From Halodesulfovibrio sp. MK-HDV (GTDB lineage Bacteria; Desulfobacterota; Desulfovibrionia; Desulfovibrionales; Desulfovibrionaceae): DNA of 64,000 nt. The stretch's first letter is position 1, and every line of letters starts with the position of its first letter. The stretch is from NCBI RefSeq assembly GCF_009914765.1, contig NZ_WYDS01000002.1, positions 8,040-72,039 of the forward strand, read 5' to 3'. Under the pieces are notes generated by a model, which was not told the origin of the DNA, did no database searches, and saw only the letters and a list, made by a program, of their open reading frames with translations. This document shows, piece by piece, positions 34,300-43,543 of this stretch. Both the position numbers and the translations under genes were made by a program.

Positions 34300-35707
34300 A
34301 AGTTGTCTTTTGTTCTGCAAGAGCGCGTGGGAGCGTTATGCGGAACAGTATTCCGTGTGCGCGGTTTTCAGCACTAATGGTACCATCATGCTGCTCGGCA
34401 ACTTTTGAAACAAGGGCAAGTCCTAGTCCTGTACCGGGAACACTTTCGCCTTCAGCGCGGGAAAACGGTTCAAAAATAGAAATCAGCTCAGCCGACGAAA
34501 GCGTACGGTAGAACGAGTTGAAAATTTCGACACTGACAGTTCGTGAACTTGAGAACGTTGCGGCTCTGATTGTTCCTTTATCTTTTGAAAACTTAAGCGC
34601 ATTTGACATCAAATTGCTGATAGCAAGATTGACCATCGGATAGTTGCAGGTGATGACGCAATCATGTGAAAAGTTTGTCTGCACTACGAGTTCTTTTCGT
34701 TCAATAATCGGTGCACTTTTGCGCAATAATCGTTGAACAGTATCGGTGAGGTCGCAGGCGCCAATTTCGCCGATCTGCGTGTTAAGTTCCATTTTAGATA
34801 GCTTAAGAATTTCTTCAATCAATCCATCAAGTTCAGCGACTTCACCCCGAATAGAGTTTAAATGTTTGATGACATTTTTATAGTCGTGTTGTTCACAGCT
34901 AAGATATGCCAGTTCTTCAGACATTTGAATTCTTGTAAGCGGGCTGCGCAGTTCATGCGAAATGTTGGCTGTGAGTTCGTGCCGAAAGCGTGTCATCTGC
35001 TCAAGGTTGTCTGCCATAATATTGAACGTGCGGGAAAGGCGACCCACTTCATCGTCATCAACAGGCACAACTCGTTCGGAAAGATCACCGGTTGCAAAGT
35101 TAATTACTTTTTCTTCTAAATCCTTAAGCGGGCGTAATGTCCGTGTTATTAACGGAAGCACAATCAGCCCGATCAAAAGACCGGTTCCGGCGGTAGGCAC
35201 AAGGAAATCTATAAGAATTTTGTGCGAAGGCCACGTTGTCTGCTGTACTATGGCAATCTTACCTTTGCCGTTCCATAGTGAAATCGGAAAAATAAGCACT
35301 TGCAGTTCGTCTGTTTCCAGAGAACGGAAGAAAGCAAGCTGGATGTCATCCTTGAGCGTTTTGGTCGAAAAAATAGTGTGGTCAGGGATAGCCGTATTTG
35401 GGCTGGTGATTATGCCACCACTAGGTGTGATAACCCACAGATACTCGGCTTGAAGTGTGTGCTGCAAGCCGGGTAGTACCTGTGAAATTTCACGCAAAGT
35501 TGCTGCTCCTTCAGGGTGCGGAACAACGTTCAGACCTGCAAATTCAGTATTGAGCAGCGTCGAGATCATCGGAATAGAGCGGACAATAGACCGTTCTGCG
35601 TCCCGATGCATTGTTATGGAGAACAGGATAACGTAAATTGCTAAGCTGAGCGCAAGAATTAAAAGAAATGTTGCGATCAGCTTAGCAGAAATAGACTTGA
35701 GTACCAT
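34289..35707 (-). CDS. Membrane sensor histidine kinase
   Basis: This is the partner of the OmpR-type regulator just upstream. The 472-residue protein has TM1 (about 8-30), a periplasmic sensor (about 32-165), TM2 (about 168-190) and HAMP (about 192-245). HisKA follows with the phospho-acceptor His in ANISHELRSPLTRIQ, then the ATPase domain (NLMSNALKFS; GTGLGLALVSKVAEQHDG). Its ATG overlaps the regulator stop (TAATG), so translation is coupled. The frame runs upstream to 35740, but that is inside the regulator gene. The signal is unknown; the layout resembles CpxA/RstB-type envelope sensors. Confidence 0.92.
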   Translation of the reverse strand: MVLKSISAKLIATFLLILALSLAIYVILFSITMHRDAERSIVRSIPMISTLLNTEFAGLNVVPHPEGAATLREISQVLPGLQHTLQAEYLWVITPSGGIITSPNTAIPDHTIFSTKTLKDDIQLAFFRSLETDELQVLIFPISLWNGKGKIAIVQQTTWPSHKILIDFLVPTAGTGLLIGLIVLPLITRTLRPLKDLEEKVINFATGDLSERVVPVDDDEVGRLSRTFNIMADNLEQMTRFRHELTANISHELRSPLTRIQMSEELAYLSCEQHDYKNVIKHLNSIRGEVAELDGLIEEILKLSKMELNTQIGEIGACDLTDTVQRLLRKSAPIIERKELVVQTNFSHDCVITCNYPMVNLAISNLMSNALKFSKDKGTIRAATFSSSRTVSVEIFNSFYRTLSSAELISIFEPFSRAEGESVPGTGLGLALVSKVAEQHDGTISAENRAHGILFRITLPRALAEQKTTSTT

Positions 35708-36396
35708 TAGTCGCTCAGGAACATGTACCCTTTGCCCCACACTGTGCGGATGCGGTGAGCATGCTCGTTGTATGGCTTTAAAATGTTGCGTAGTTTAGAT
35801 ATGTGTACATCAATACTACGGTCATAGGCATTAAATTCACGTCCCCAGACCTTAGTCATAAGATCGTCACGGGAGAATTCGTGATTCGGGCTGCGCATGA
35901 GCTCTGCCATGAGCTTTGTTTCTGTTGGAGACAATGTAATGTGCTCATTGTCGATAACGAGAATTTGTCTACTTGCTTCTAGCGCAAGGCCAGCACATTC
36001 GATCTGATGTGAAGATATTTTGGCTGTGCTGTTGTCGAAACGGCGTAAAATAGCTTTAATGCGGGCTAGAAGTTCGCGTGGGTTAAATGGTTTTGAAAGA
36101 TAGTCGTCTGCACCTAATTCCAGACCTACAATACGGTCTGCGTCGTCCCCGCGTGCGGTAAGCATAATGATCGGGATAGTAGATTCCGTGCGGATATCGC
36201 GAAGGACTTCCAGACCGTCTTTGCCCGGAAGCATGACGTCAAGAATGATAAGGGACGGAGCAATGTTGCGGATGCTTGAAAGAGCATCGTGCCCATTGAG
36301 AATGGATACGATGTTAAAACCTGAATTTTCTAAATATTCAGTTAAGAGATCTTGCAACTTCGCATCGTCATCGATGATAAGGATTGTTTGTTCCAT
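35707..36396 (-). CDS. OmpR/PhoB-family response regulator
   Basis: The 229-residue protein has a receiver domain (1-120) with acidic pocket DDD (9-11), phospho-Asp in IILDVMLPGKDG (about 53), Thr/Ser in MLTARGDDAD and Lys in LSKPFNPRELL. A C-terminal winged helix (about 130-229) follows, with RDDLMTKVWGREFNAYDRSI and VRTVWGKGYMF-like residues (IRTVWGKGYMF). It forms an operon with the histidine kinase. Targets are unknown; the neighbouring secretion system and unknown protein are candidates (inference). Confidence 0.94.
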   Translation of the reverse strand: MEQTILIIDDDAKLQDLLTEYLENSGFNIVSILNGHDALSSIRNIAPSLIILDVMLPGKDGLEVLRDIRTESTIPIIMLTARGDDADRIVGLELGADDYLSKPFNPRELLARIKAILRRFDNSTAKISSHQIECAGLALEASRQILVIDNEHITLSPTETKLMAELMRSPNHEFSRDDLMTKVWGREFNAYDRSIDVHISKLRNILKPYNEHAHRIRTVWGKGYMFLSD

Positions 36397-36868
36397 GGAT
36401 AGTGCACTTGGTTATGTTGTTTCGTGTCTGTAAAACACACGTTTTTTTGGAAAATACCAATGTTGTAGTAGGGGGCCGATTACTAAAGTTAATATTGTAA
36501 AACGTACTTTAGCAAATGTCGGAGGACAACATTGGTTAGCAAGTGTAAATATTACGTTGTTAAATGATTCCCGATAACAGAAAAAGAGTGCTTCACGCGC
36601 TCTGGTGTGATGATTGAAAGTAGTTAGTTATCAGGTAAATTGCTTTTGGGTTATATAAGAAAAAAGTATAGAAATAAATACGCAAGCTGCAATTGTATAA
36701 AATACATTGTAACGTAAGAATATAATTATATCTTATGACCCGATAAAAAGTAATATTATGTAATTGTCTTACCTTTAAGCCATAACTCTATTTGTTTCAA
36801 TGGGATACATTTATTGTTTTAAATTCAAGGTAAGATTGAGTGTCTCTATAGCATGTTACGGAGGATGA
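36397..36868. other. 472-base AT-rich divergent intergenic region
   Basis: No supported gene. It contains a 21-base near-palindrome, TAAG-A-ATATAATTATAT-CTTA (36715-36735). A widely spaced 9-base inverted repeat is TCTTACCTT (36767-36775) with AAGGTAAGA (36827-36835), just upstream of the dehydrogenase. These may be regulatory. It serves divergent promoters for the two-component pair and the dehydrogenase. Confidence 0.5.
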
Positions 36869-37756
36869 ATGAGTATTGCATCAAAGCGCATTGGGTGGAT
36901 TGGGACAGGCGTAATGGGTAAATCTATGTGCAAACATTTGATAACATCTGGTTGCACTGCCTTCGTATACAATCGTAGCGCAGAAAAAGCGAAAGAACTT
37001 ACTGACCTCGGTGCTACTCTTTGCAGTTCACCAGCTGAAGTTGCAGCCAACAGTGATATTGTTTTTACAATTGTCGGATTTCCTCAAGATGTCGAAGAAG
37101 TCATTCTTGGAGAAAACGGCGTTATTGCAAATGCTAAAGAAGGTACAATTGTTGTAGATATGACAACATCTACACCGTCGCTAGCAAAGCGCATTGCAGA
37201 AGTTGCTGCAGCTAAAAACATGGCAGCACTTGATGCTCCGGTATCCGGTGGAGATTTAGGTGCACGCGAAGCCACTTTGGCAATAATGGTCGGTGGTGAT
37301 TCCGAAACATACGCTACAATGCTTCCATTTTTTGAAGCAATGGGCAAGAACATTCAACGGATGGGCGAAGCCGGAGCAGGACAACACTGCAAAATGGCTA
37401 ACCAAATTTTGATTGCAGGAACAATGATCGGTACCGTTGAATCCCTTCTCTATGCAACAAAAACAGGAATGGACCTGGACCAAGTTATCGATGTGATCGG
37501 TAGCGGCGCAGCTGGTTCGTGGTCAATTAACAACCTCGGCAGACGCATCGCTAAAAAAGATTTTGATCCCGGTTTCTTCATCAAGCACTTTGTAAAAGAC
37601 ATGGGCATCGCGCTTGAAGAAGCTGCAAACATGAATTTATCCCTCCCGGGACTTGCAATGGCAAACCAGTTTTACGTAGCTGCAAAAGCTCAGGGGCTTG
37701 AAAATCTCGGTACTCAGGGGTTGTACAAAGTATTTGAAGCAATGAATCAGGCTTAG
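36869..37756 (+). CDS. NAD(P)-dependent beta-hydroxyacid dehydrogenase (3-hydroxyisobutyrate dehydrogenase family)
   Basis: The 295-residue oxidoreductase acts on beta-hydroxyacids such as tartronate semialdehyde/glycerate, 3-hydroxyisobutyrate or succinic semialdehyde/GHB. It has the N-terminal Rossmann motif IGWIGTGVMGKSMCKHL, an Asn-Arg pair (VYNRS) in place of Asp that suggests NADP preference (inference), and DAPVSGGDLGAREATLAIMV (substrate binding). The catalytic Lys is in GAGQHCKMANQ (about 173). The C-terminal helical domain has KDFDPGFFIKHFVKDMGIA. ACGGAGG lies 6-9 bases upstream of the start. The actual substrate is not determined. Confidence 0.9.
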   Translation: MSIASKRIGWIGTGVMGKSMCKHLITSGCTAFVYNRSAEKAKELTDLGATLCSSPAEVAANSDIVFTIVGFPQDVEEVILGENGVIANAKEGTIVVDMTTSTPSLAKRIAEVAAAKNMAALDAPVSGGDLGAREATLAIMVGGDSETYATMLPFFEAMGKNIQRMGEAGAGQHCKMANQILIAGTMIGTVESLLYATKTGMDLDQVIDVIGSGAAGSWSINNLGRRIAKKDFDPGFFIKHFVKDMGIALEEAANMNLSLPGLAMANQFYVAAKAQGLENLGTQGLYKVFEAMNQA

Positions 37757-37792
37757 TCTTATGACAAGGCTCTAGGTCTTGCCCTTGAGGAT

Positions 37793-38019
37793 GCCTTCGG
37801 CGAACCTACGGTGTTTGCCGCTTTGCTATCGCTTTCCGTAATCTCTCGTACCTCGAGAACGGCTACCGTTCCGGCGGTTTAAGAACCCTGTTGCACTGTC
37901 GCTATCTGTAATCTCTCATTCTTCGAGAACAGCTACCGCTTTGAAAAAGGGCTTCTTAAAAATCTCCTAAAACTTTTATCTGCGAGGCTAGCCCGTTGTT
38001 TTCATAACCTCGCGGCTTA
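37793..38019 (+). repeat. Modular intergenic repeat (type 1) with duplicated loop module
   Basis: The loop module occurs twice, at about 37820-37867 (GCTATCGCTTTCCGTAATCT and CGAGAACGGCTACCG) and 37894-37945 (GCTATCTGTAATCTCTCATT and CGAGAACAGCTACCG). The second copy sits in the hairpin of the main repeat (CCGGCGGTTTAAGAACCCTG ... GCTTCTTAAAAATCTCC), which ends CCTCGCGGCTTA. It begins 37 bases after the dehydrogenase stop. Confidence 0.7.
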
Positions 38020-38041
38020 CGCATCACTACCTTTCTAAAAT

Positions 38042-38079
38042 AAAAAAGGCTGTCCTTCATATGAAGGACAGCCTTTTTT
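38042..38079. terminator. Bidirectional terminator between dehydrogenase and chemoreceptor genes
   Basis: AAAAAAGGCTGTCCTTCAT and ATGAAGGACAGCCTTTTTT form a perfect palindrome, with A/T runs making it work on both strands. Confidence 0.9.
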
Positions 38080-38100
38080 ATATCTCTAGTCAGTGAAGTG

Positions 38101-38205
38101 AAGCCGCGTGAAAAATATTTCTACGGAATTTCATCGCATAATAAAAAGTTTTGAAGGGGGTCTGGGGGAAACTTTGTAAAAAGTTTCAGCCCAGCCGCCG
38201 GAGGC
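38101..38205 (-). repeat. Modular intergenic repeat (type 3), right arm of an inverted pair
   Basis: AAGCCGCGTG, then AATAAAAAGTTTTGAAGGGG, then the hairpin arms CTGGGGGAAACTTT and AAAGTTTCAGCCCAG, and finally GCCGCCGGAGGC. It ends about 80 bases from the chemoreceptor stop. Confidence 0.7.
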
Positions 38206-38286
38206 AACCTTCTGAAGGCAATAGTCTCCTGACAAAGCGTCGCAGACTTGCCAACGACTTGCTGACGACGTTGTAGCTACCGCAGA

Positions 38287-40104
38287 TTAATTGGCAGCTT
38301 CTTCCTTGAGTTCATAAATAATCTCCTGAAGATTTCGTGCTTCGTCGTGCAGTGCAGAAACACTTTGTTCGGCGTTGCCAGCCATAGCGCGTGACTCGTT
38401 CGCAATGGCATTAATTTCTTCAATAGATCGTGTAATTTCTTCAGATGCAGCTGATTGTTCTTCAGCAGCGGTTGCGATTGACTGAACCTGCGCTGCGGCA
38501 GCATCGGCCATATCAACAATCGATTCGAGCATTTCACCAGAAACTTGTGAACGCTGTGCCGTGGATTGCATTGCTTCCGCAGATTCTTCCATGCCTTTGA
38601 TGTTCTTTTGTGCAAGCTGTTGGATCGTGCTGATGCTGCTGCCAACTTCGCTTGTTGCACCCATGGTTTTTTCTGCGAGCTTACGTACTTCATCCGCAAC
38701 AACAGCAAAACCTCGGCCTGCATCGCCTGCTCGGGCTGCTTCGATTGCTGCGTTAAGTGCGAGCAGGTTTGTCTGGTCAGCGATGTCGTTAATGATGGTC
38801 ATCACCTGACCGATTGCATCAGACTCTTTGCCCAGCTGGTTCATGTTGTTCTGTAGAATACTCGTAATTTTTTGCAGATCGGTAATAGCAGTAATGGTGT
38901 CATTAACAACGGTCTGACCTTCTGCTGCCTGACGTCTGGAGCGTTCTGTACGTTCTGCTGCATCGCTTGCATTGCGGGCAACTTCAAGTACGGTCGCGTT
39001 CATTTCTTCCATTGCTGTAGCAGTTTCGCTGATTCGTGTGAGCTGAACATCTGCCCCTTTTTCCAGCTGACGGCTTGTGGCTGCAAGGTCTGTTGAGCTG
39101 GCGTTAATACTGCCTACCAAACCAGTAAGACGCTCTGCCGCGGTGTTAATACCTTCGCTTGTGGCAACTGATGCTTGCTGCATTGCTTCTTCAGCTCGTG
39201 CTGCTGCCTCGCGAGCGATTGCTGCCTGTCGGTTTGCTTCTTTTTCTTTAACTGCCATGTCATTAACGTTTTCACGTAATGTTTCTGCCATGATAGTAAG
39301 GGATGCTTGCAAATCAGCGATTTCGTCGTTCCCTTCAGTCTCAATTGTGACATTAAGATTTCCGTGTGCAATTTCCTGAGCAACCTTGTTCGCCTGTAAG
39401 ACTGGAGTAACGATAGAACGAACAAGGAAAAGACAGAATGGAGCGAATCCGAGTAAAAGAATAATGCCAATGATAGTCATCTGGAAAAGCATGTTCTTTT
39501 TCATGGCGCTATCAAATTGATTTTGAAGCATTTGCTTATGCTTTTCGACGTTATCGATGTAAACGCCTGTTCCAATCCAATATGGCGTTCCTTCAATCAT
39601 TTCTGCATAAGCAAGTTTCGGTTGGTCGCCTTTCCCCGGTTTGTTGAAAACGTATTGTACAAATTTGCCACCGGCAGCGGCAGCATTTTTTAATTCCCGA
39701 ACGAAGTATACGCCGTTTTTATCTTTTACCTGACCTAAGTCTTTACCAATAAGAGACTTTTTGGTCGGGAGTGCAACGTTGGTTGTGCCCTCGTAAATGA
39801 AAAAATATCCTGAACTATCTTTCTTAAAACGAGGTTTTTCCACTGCGTTTTGCATAATGCGATACTGTGTTTCTTTATCACTGATTCCGGATAGTTGGGA
39901 GCTAATGGCTAGTGCTAAAGAATGTGTTGCGACTTTGAGTGTTTCCTTTTCTCCATTAAGCATAACTTTTTGCAAATGGAGAACTGCGTCGTCATTTGAT
40001 TGCATTGTTGAACGAGCATTGAACAGAAGTATTCCTAAAATGAATAACAAAAAAACTGTAAGCAGTAGAAATACTCTTGCCCTAATTGTAATCTTCCTAA
40101 ACAT
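38287..40104 (-). CDS. Methyl-accepting chemotaxis protein with single Cache sensor
   Basis: The 605-residue chemoreceptor has TM1 (about 10-28). A periplasmic sCache_2-type domain (about 35-185) follows, with [20 protein letters not shown] and [17 protein letters not shown], typical of sensors for small carboxylates and similar ligands. TM2 (about 195-217), HAMP and an Ala/Glu-rich coiled coil (about 280-310) follow. The signalling tip is [27 protein letters not shown] precedes the start. There is no CheR-binding pentapeptide. It sits beside the lactate operon, and a lactate-type ligand is conceivable but unproven. Confidence 0.93.
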   Translation of the reverse strand: MFRKITIRARVFLLLTVFLLFILGILLFNARSTMQSNDDAVLHLQKVMLNGEKETLKVATHSLALAISSQLSGISDKETQYRIMQNAVEKPRFKKDSSGYFFIYEGTTNVALPTKKSLIGKDLGQVKDKNGVYFVRELKNAAAAGGKFVQYVFNKPGKGDQPKLAYAEMIEGTPYWIGTGVYIDNVEKHKQMLQNQFDSAMKKNMLFQMTIIGIILLLGFAPFCLFLVRSIVTPVLQANKVAQEIAHGNLNVTIETEGNDEIADLQASLTIMAETLRENVNDMAVKEKEANRQAAIAREAAARAEEAMQQASVATSEGINTAAERLTGLVGSINASSTDLAATSRQLEKGADVQLTRISETATAMEEMNATVLEVARNASDAAERTERSRRQAAEGQTVVNDTITAITDLQKITSILQNNMNQLGKESDAIGQVMTIINDIADQTNLLALNAAIEAARAGDAGRGFAVVADEVRKLAEKTMGATSEVGSSISTIQQLAQKNIKGMEESAEAMQSTAQRSQVSGEMLESIVDMADAAAAQVQSIATAAEEQSAASEEITRSIEEINAIANESRAMAGNAEQSVSALHDEARNLQEIIYELKEEAAN

Positions 40105-40480
40105 GTAGCCCCCTTGAGTAATAAGTCCATATCGTGCGGTGGATATAATCTTATCGGCAGGGTGGAACTAATGTTAATGACTGCTTTGAAAAAACATGTA
40201 AACAAAACAGCAAGTTGTTATTGTTGGCTTGAGTGGTGAACTGTTTGTTATCGTTATTATAGGTAATTATTGAGACTGCTTAACAACCTGAGTTAGTGAA
40301 GTGTTAGAGTTTGCTGCGCACGCAGAAAGAGTAACTAAAAGCGAGTTAGTGAGTGTTTACACTGAAGGTGCAGTTAGTTTGAATATTTGACGTGAATACT
40401 ACAGTGAAAGTGTAATTACATAAAAAAAGAAGGGCGCATAAGCGCCCTTCTTTATAGGTGACTAAGGAAAGTGTTGCAGA
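40105..40480. other. Intergenic region between chemoreceptor promoter side and lldH 3' end
   Basis: No gene. It holds the chemoreceptor promoter region, the short palindrome TGTAATTACA (40411-40420) and the terminator of the lactate operon (40422-40454). Confidence 0.55.
40422..40454 (-). terminator. Terminator of the lactate-utilisation operon
   Basis: On the minus strand AAGAAGGGCGC TTAT GCGCCCTTCTT is followed by a T run, 27 bases after the lldH stop. Confidence 0.92.
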
Positions 40481-42625
40481 TTACTTAAGGTTTTCTGCAA
40501 GAAGCTCAGCAATGTGAGTTACTTTCATGCCGTTTTCACGAACATTGGAACCACCGCGCAGGTGCAGGAGACAACCCGGGCAGTCAGCAACAAGACGTTT
40601 TGCTTTAGTTGCTTCAATGTTGGTGAGTTTTTTATCCAGAAGAGTAGAGGAAAGTTCTGGGAATTTAACGGTAAATGTACCGCCAAAGCCACAACAAACA
40701 TCTTCTTCTGCGGAAGGAGCGTATTCGCCAGCCATGTCGATGAGGTTACGAGGCTGCTCAATAACTTTGAGTTCACGACAAAGGTGACAAGATGAATGGT
40801 ATGCAACTTTTTCGTCAGATTTGTTGAAGTCGTCAGTGGTAACACCGAGAACATCATGAACGTAAGATGAGAAGTCGATGATCTTAGCAGAGAAACGTTT
40901 TACTTTTTCTTTGTAATCACGGTCGCCTTCAAGCAGTTCAACGTAGCTTTCTTTCAAGTGGGAAGCACAGGAAGCACAAAGAGTTACGATGTAATCGCAG
41001 TTAGTGCCTTCAAATGCATCAACGTTCTGTTTAGCAACGTCGATGGTAACCTGTTTTTCACCCATCATCTGCACTGGAAGACCACAACAGCTCTGCTCCA
41101 TTGGGTAGTCGATAGCAACGTTATGGCGAGCCATAACTTTTACTGCTGCTTCCATCTGCTCTGGGTATACAAAATCCTGAACACAGCCGGAGAAAAGAGC
41201 AACGCGGTGTTTAGGGTTGTGTACCATTGGCTTGATTTCGCTAAAGCGATCGCGGAACGGCTTATCTGCAATAGTTGGGAAAGAACGGAAGCCCTGATCT
41301 TTCATAAACATGAGTGGTAAGTGACGCAGGTATGGACCTTTTTTCATAGGTGTCTGAGCCCATTTACCGAAGCGAAGCAGGGAGTGGAACAGTTTGCGGT
41401 TTTTGAGAACTTTACCAAGAAGGGTAGTCTCAATAGGCATTCCGCTGTCCTGGTTGATGCGTGCGCGGAGTTCTTTAATAAGACCCGGCAGATCGATACC
41501 ACCTGCACAAATGCTCTTACAAGCACCACAGTTGATACAGTTGTGTACGAGGTTCTTCGCTTTTTCTTCACCGTGGAAGAAGTAAGTAAGAATGAGGCCG
41601 ATTGCGCCAATGTAGATGTGACCCATTTTGTGACCGCCAACAAGACGGTAAACAGGACAAACGTTCGCACAAGCACCACAGCGTACGCAGCGGAAAATCT
41701 GAGAGAACATTTCATCTTCAGCAATTTTAGAACGACCGTTATCAAGGAATACGATGTGCATTTCTTTTTTCTGGTCTTCTGCGATTGCGCATTCGTTCGC
41801 ACCACCGATCCAAGTTACGTAAGAGGTCAGAGTCTGACCAGTTGCGTTACGTGGAAGAACTTTCAGCGCGGTAAGAGCGTCAGTAAGTTTAGGAACGAGT
41901 TTGTCGATACCAGCGATTGCAACGTGGATACGTGGTGCAGTCGTGGTCAGACGTGCGTTACCTTCGTTGGTTGCGATACCGATGTGGCCATTTTCTGCAA
42001 CACAGAAGTTAGCACCGGAGATACCCATGTCTGCATCAGCAAAATCACGACGTAATTCCTGACGTGCAACTTTGGTCAGTTTTTCAGGGTCCGGCTCAAG
42101 CTCACGACCGGTTCTTGCAGAGAACAGATCCTGTACCTGGTAACGGGAAAGGTGAATCGCAGGCATAACCATGTGGGATGGACCCTCATGACGCATCTGG
42201 ATGATCCATTCGCCGAGATCAGTTTCAACAACTTCATACTTCTCGTCTTCGAGGTAGTGGTTAAGAAGTGTTTCTTCAGAGGTCATGGACTTTGACTTGA
42301 TGATTTTCTTAACGTTGTTGTCTTTTGCAATTTTAGCGATCAGAGCGTTAGCTTCTTCAGCATCTTTTGCAAGGTGAACGTGCACACCGCGTTTTTCAGC
42401 TTCTTCGGTGAACTGCTTCAAAAGAGCTGCGTTGTTTTTTACAGCGTAGTCTTTGCAATCAGCAATTTGTTTAATGAGAACTGGCTCATTGATATCTGCA
42501 AAAGCCTTTGCACGGTTGATACGGTAACCGACAGCAAATGCGTCCATGGATTTACGCAGAAATTCGTTATCAAGAGCTTCCTGCATGTCTTCGCGGTATT
42601 CTTTAAGATTATTAGCATTATGCAT
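40481..42625 (-). CDS. lldH: L-lactate dehydrogenase iron-sulfur subunit, LutB-LutA (LldF-LldE) fusion
   Basis: The 714-residue protein is part of a flavin-independent L-lactate dehydrogenase. The N-terminal LUD domain (about 60-290, with SKSMTSEETLLN) is LutB-like. Two 4Fe-4S motifs follow: CVRCGACANVCPVYR and CINCGACKSICAGGIDLP (about 310-380). Two CCG domains typical of LutA come last: FSGCVQDFVYPE with QSCCGLP, and SSCHLCRELKV with VCCGFGGTFTVKFP. It corresponds to the gene closing the D. vulgaris luo operon (DVU3033-like). It lies 2 bases after lldG. In other bacteria LutA and LutB are separate proteins. Confidence 0.93.
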   Translation of the reverse strand: MHNANNLKEYREDMQEALDNEFLRKSMDAFAVGYRINRAKAFADINEPVLIKQIADCKDYAVKNNAALLKQFTEEAEKRGVHVHLAKDAEEANALIAKIAKDNNVKKIIKSKSMTSEETLLNHYLEDEKYEVVETDLGEWIIQMRHEGPSHMVMPAIHLSRYQVQDLFSARTGRELEPDPEKLTKVARQELRRDFADADMGISGANFCVAENGHIGIATNEGNARLTTTAPRIHVAIAGIDKLVPKLTDALTALKVLPRNATGQTLTSYVTWIGGANECAIAEDQKKEMHIVFLDNGRSKIAEDEMFSQIFRCVRCGACANVCPVYRLVGGHKMGHIYIGAIGLILTYFFHGEEKAKNLVHNCINCGACKSICAGGIDLPGLIKELRARINQDSGMPIETTLLGKVLKNRKLFHSLLRFGKWAQTPMKKGPYLRHLPLMFMKDQGFRSFPTIADKPFRDRFSEIKPMVHNPKHRVALFSGCVQDFVYPEQMEAAVKVMARHNVAIDYPMEQSCCGLPVQMMGEKQVTIDVAKQNVDAFEGTNCDYIVTLCASCASHLKESYVELLEGDRDYKEKVKRFSAKIIDFSSYVHDVLGVTTDDFNKSDEKVAYHSSCHLCRELKVIEQPRNLIDMAGEYAPSAEEDVCCGFGGTFTVKFPELSSTLLDKKLTNIEATKAKRLVADCPGCLLHLRGGSNVRENGMKVTHIAELLAENLK

Positions 42626-42627
42626 GA

Positions 42628-43224
42628 TTAGTCCTCCAGGAGAAGAATGTGGAGTTCGAGTGGGCCGTGTGCACCGATAGCAAGTGTGCGCTCGATGTCA
42701 GCTGTACGGCTTGGGCCAGTGATGAATGCGGTGTAAGCAACGCCGTCCATCAGATCGAGCAGAAGTTTTTCTGCTGCGATGGAGTCCTCGTACAAGCTGG
42801 AAACAGAAAGCACAGCGATGTGTGTTTCGGAAACCATAGTAGCGAGGCGCAGTTCTTCTCCGTTGGACTGCTGAACAATGGAACCTGTGTCGCACAGGCC
42901 GCCGTCAGCAATGGTAAATCCTGCGTCGATGCCAGCCATATAGCCGCGCATGCCGGATTTGATGAGTTTTACGCTGGTGCCTTCACAAGCTTTTGCGAGA
43001 GCTGCGTACTGGTCATCGGAAAGTTCTGGTGCAGCCAAGATCTTTTCATCAGAAAATTCTGGCTGTACTGCGTCTGGGCTGGAAGGGATAAGAAGTTCGC
43101 ATGGACTTTTTGCAGCAACATACTTTGCAGCGTATGCAAATGCTTCATCCATGGATTTGATGCTGGTAACTTTCGCTGATACCAGTTCTGCTTTTTCAGT
43201 AAAAAGCTTTTTCAGGTCGCTCAT
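42628..43224 (-). CDS. lldG: LUD-domain subunit of L-lactate dehydrogenase (LutC/LldG)
   Basis: The 198-residue LUD domain protein, equivalent to LutC/YkgG, has GFTIADGGLCDTGSIVQQSN, which matches the family's T(G/D)AxxGI(A/C)xTGS-like core. The C-terminal AFITGPSRTADIERTLAIGA and HGPLELHILLLED follow. It works with LldH in oxidising L-lactate to pyruvate. It starts 319 bases after the P-loop/DRTGG gene, the largest untranslated gap in this part of the operon. Confidence 0.92.
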   Translation of the reverse strand: MSDLKKLFTEKAELVSAKVTSIKSMDEAFAYAAKYVAAKSPCELLIPSSPDAVQPEFSDEKILAAPELSDDQYAALAKACEGTSVKLIKSGMRGYMAGIDAGFTIADGGLCDTGSIVQQSNGEELRLATMVSETHIAVLSVSSLYEDSIAAEKLLLDLMDGVAYTAFITGPSRTADIERTLAIGAHGPLELHILLLED

Positions 43225-43543
43225 GTGACACTCCTGAGACTATGGCGTTCCATAGGAACACCGCTGGACATACCCTTCACCGCTGCATCCTGAAAAAATC
43301 AGGCGGGTTTGGTGTATGCAGAACAGCAACCGTAATGGTTGTGAATCTCCTCATCGGATGAATGTCGTACAGAATTCGGTCTTCCGGACAAATTCAGCAA
43401 AGCGGCAACAAGTATGCTTTGCTCGTACGGTACACTCAACTTTTCTACTGTGTTCTAGAATGACAGCAGAAAAGAAATGCATATGCAGTAATGCAATCCG
43501 TACTTGATTTGTGGCAACTGATTCGGGCTGGCTGGGCGTAATG
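43225..43543 (-). other. 319-base spacer upstream of lldG
   Basis: No supported gene. It contains a small hairpin CCTGATTTTTTCAGG (about 43290-43304). An internal promoter for lldG-lldH is possible, but I see no clear boxes. Confidence 0.45.

Larger units (their letters stand above)
37757..38286. other. Intergenic region with an inverted repeat pair and terminator
   Basis: No gene. It holds repeat modules at 37793-38019, a bidirectional terminator (38042-38079), and a repeat in opposite orientation (38101-38205). The arrangement matches that at 5774-6110. Confidence 0.65.

Noticed and set aside
42649..43179. A 176-codon plus-strand frame antisense to lldG
   Set aside because: It is a shadow of the LUD gene on the other strand, without start signals.
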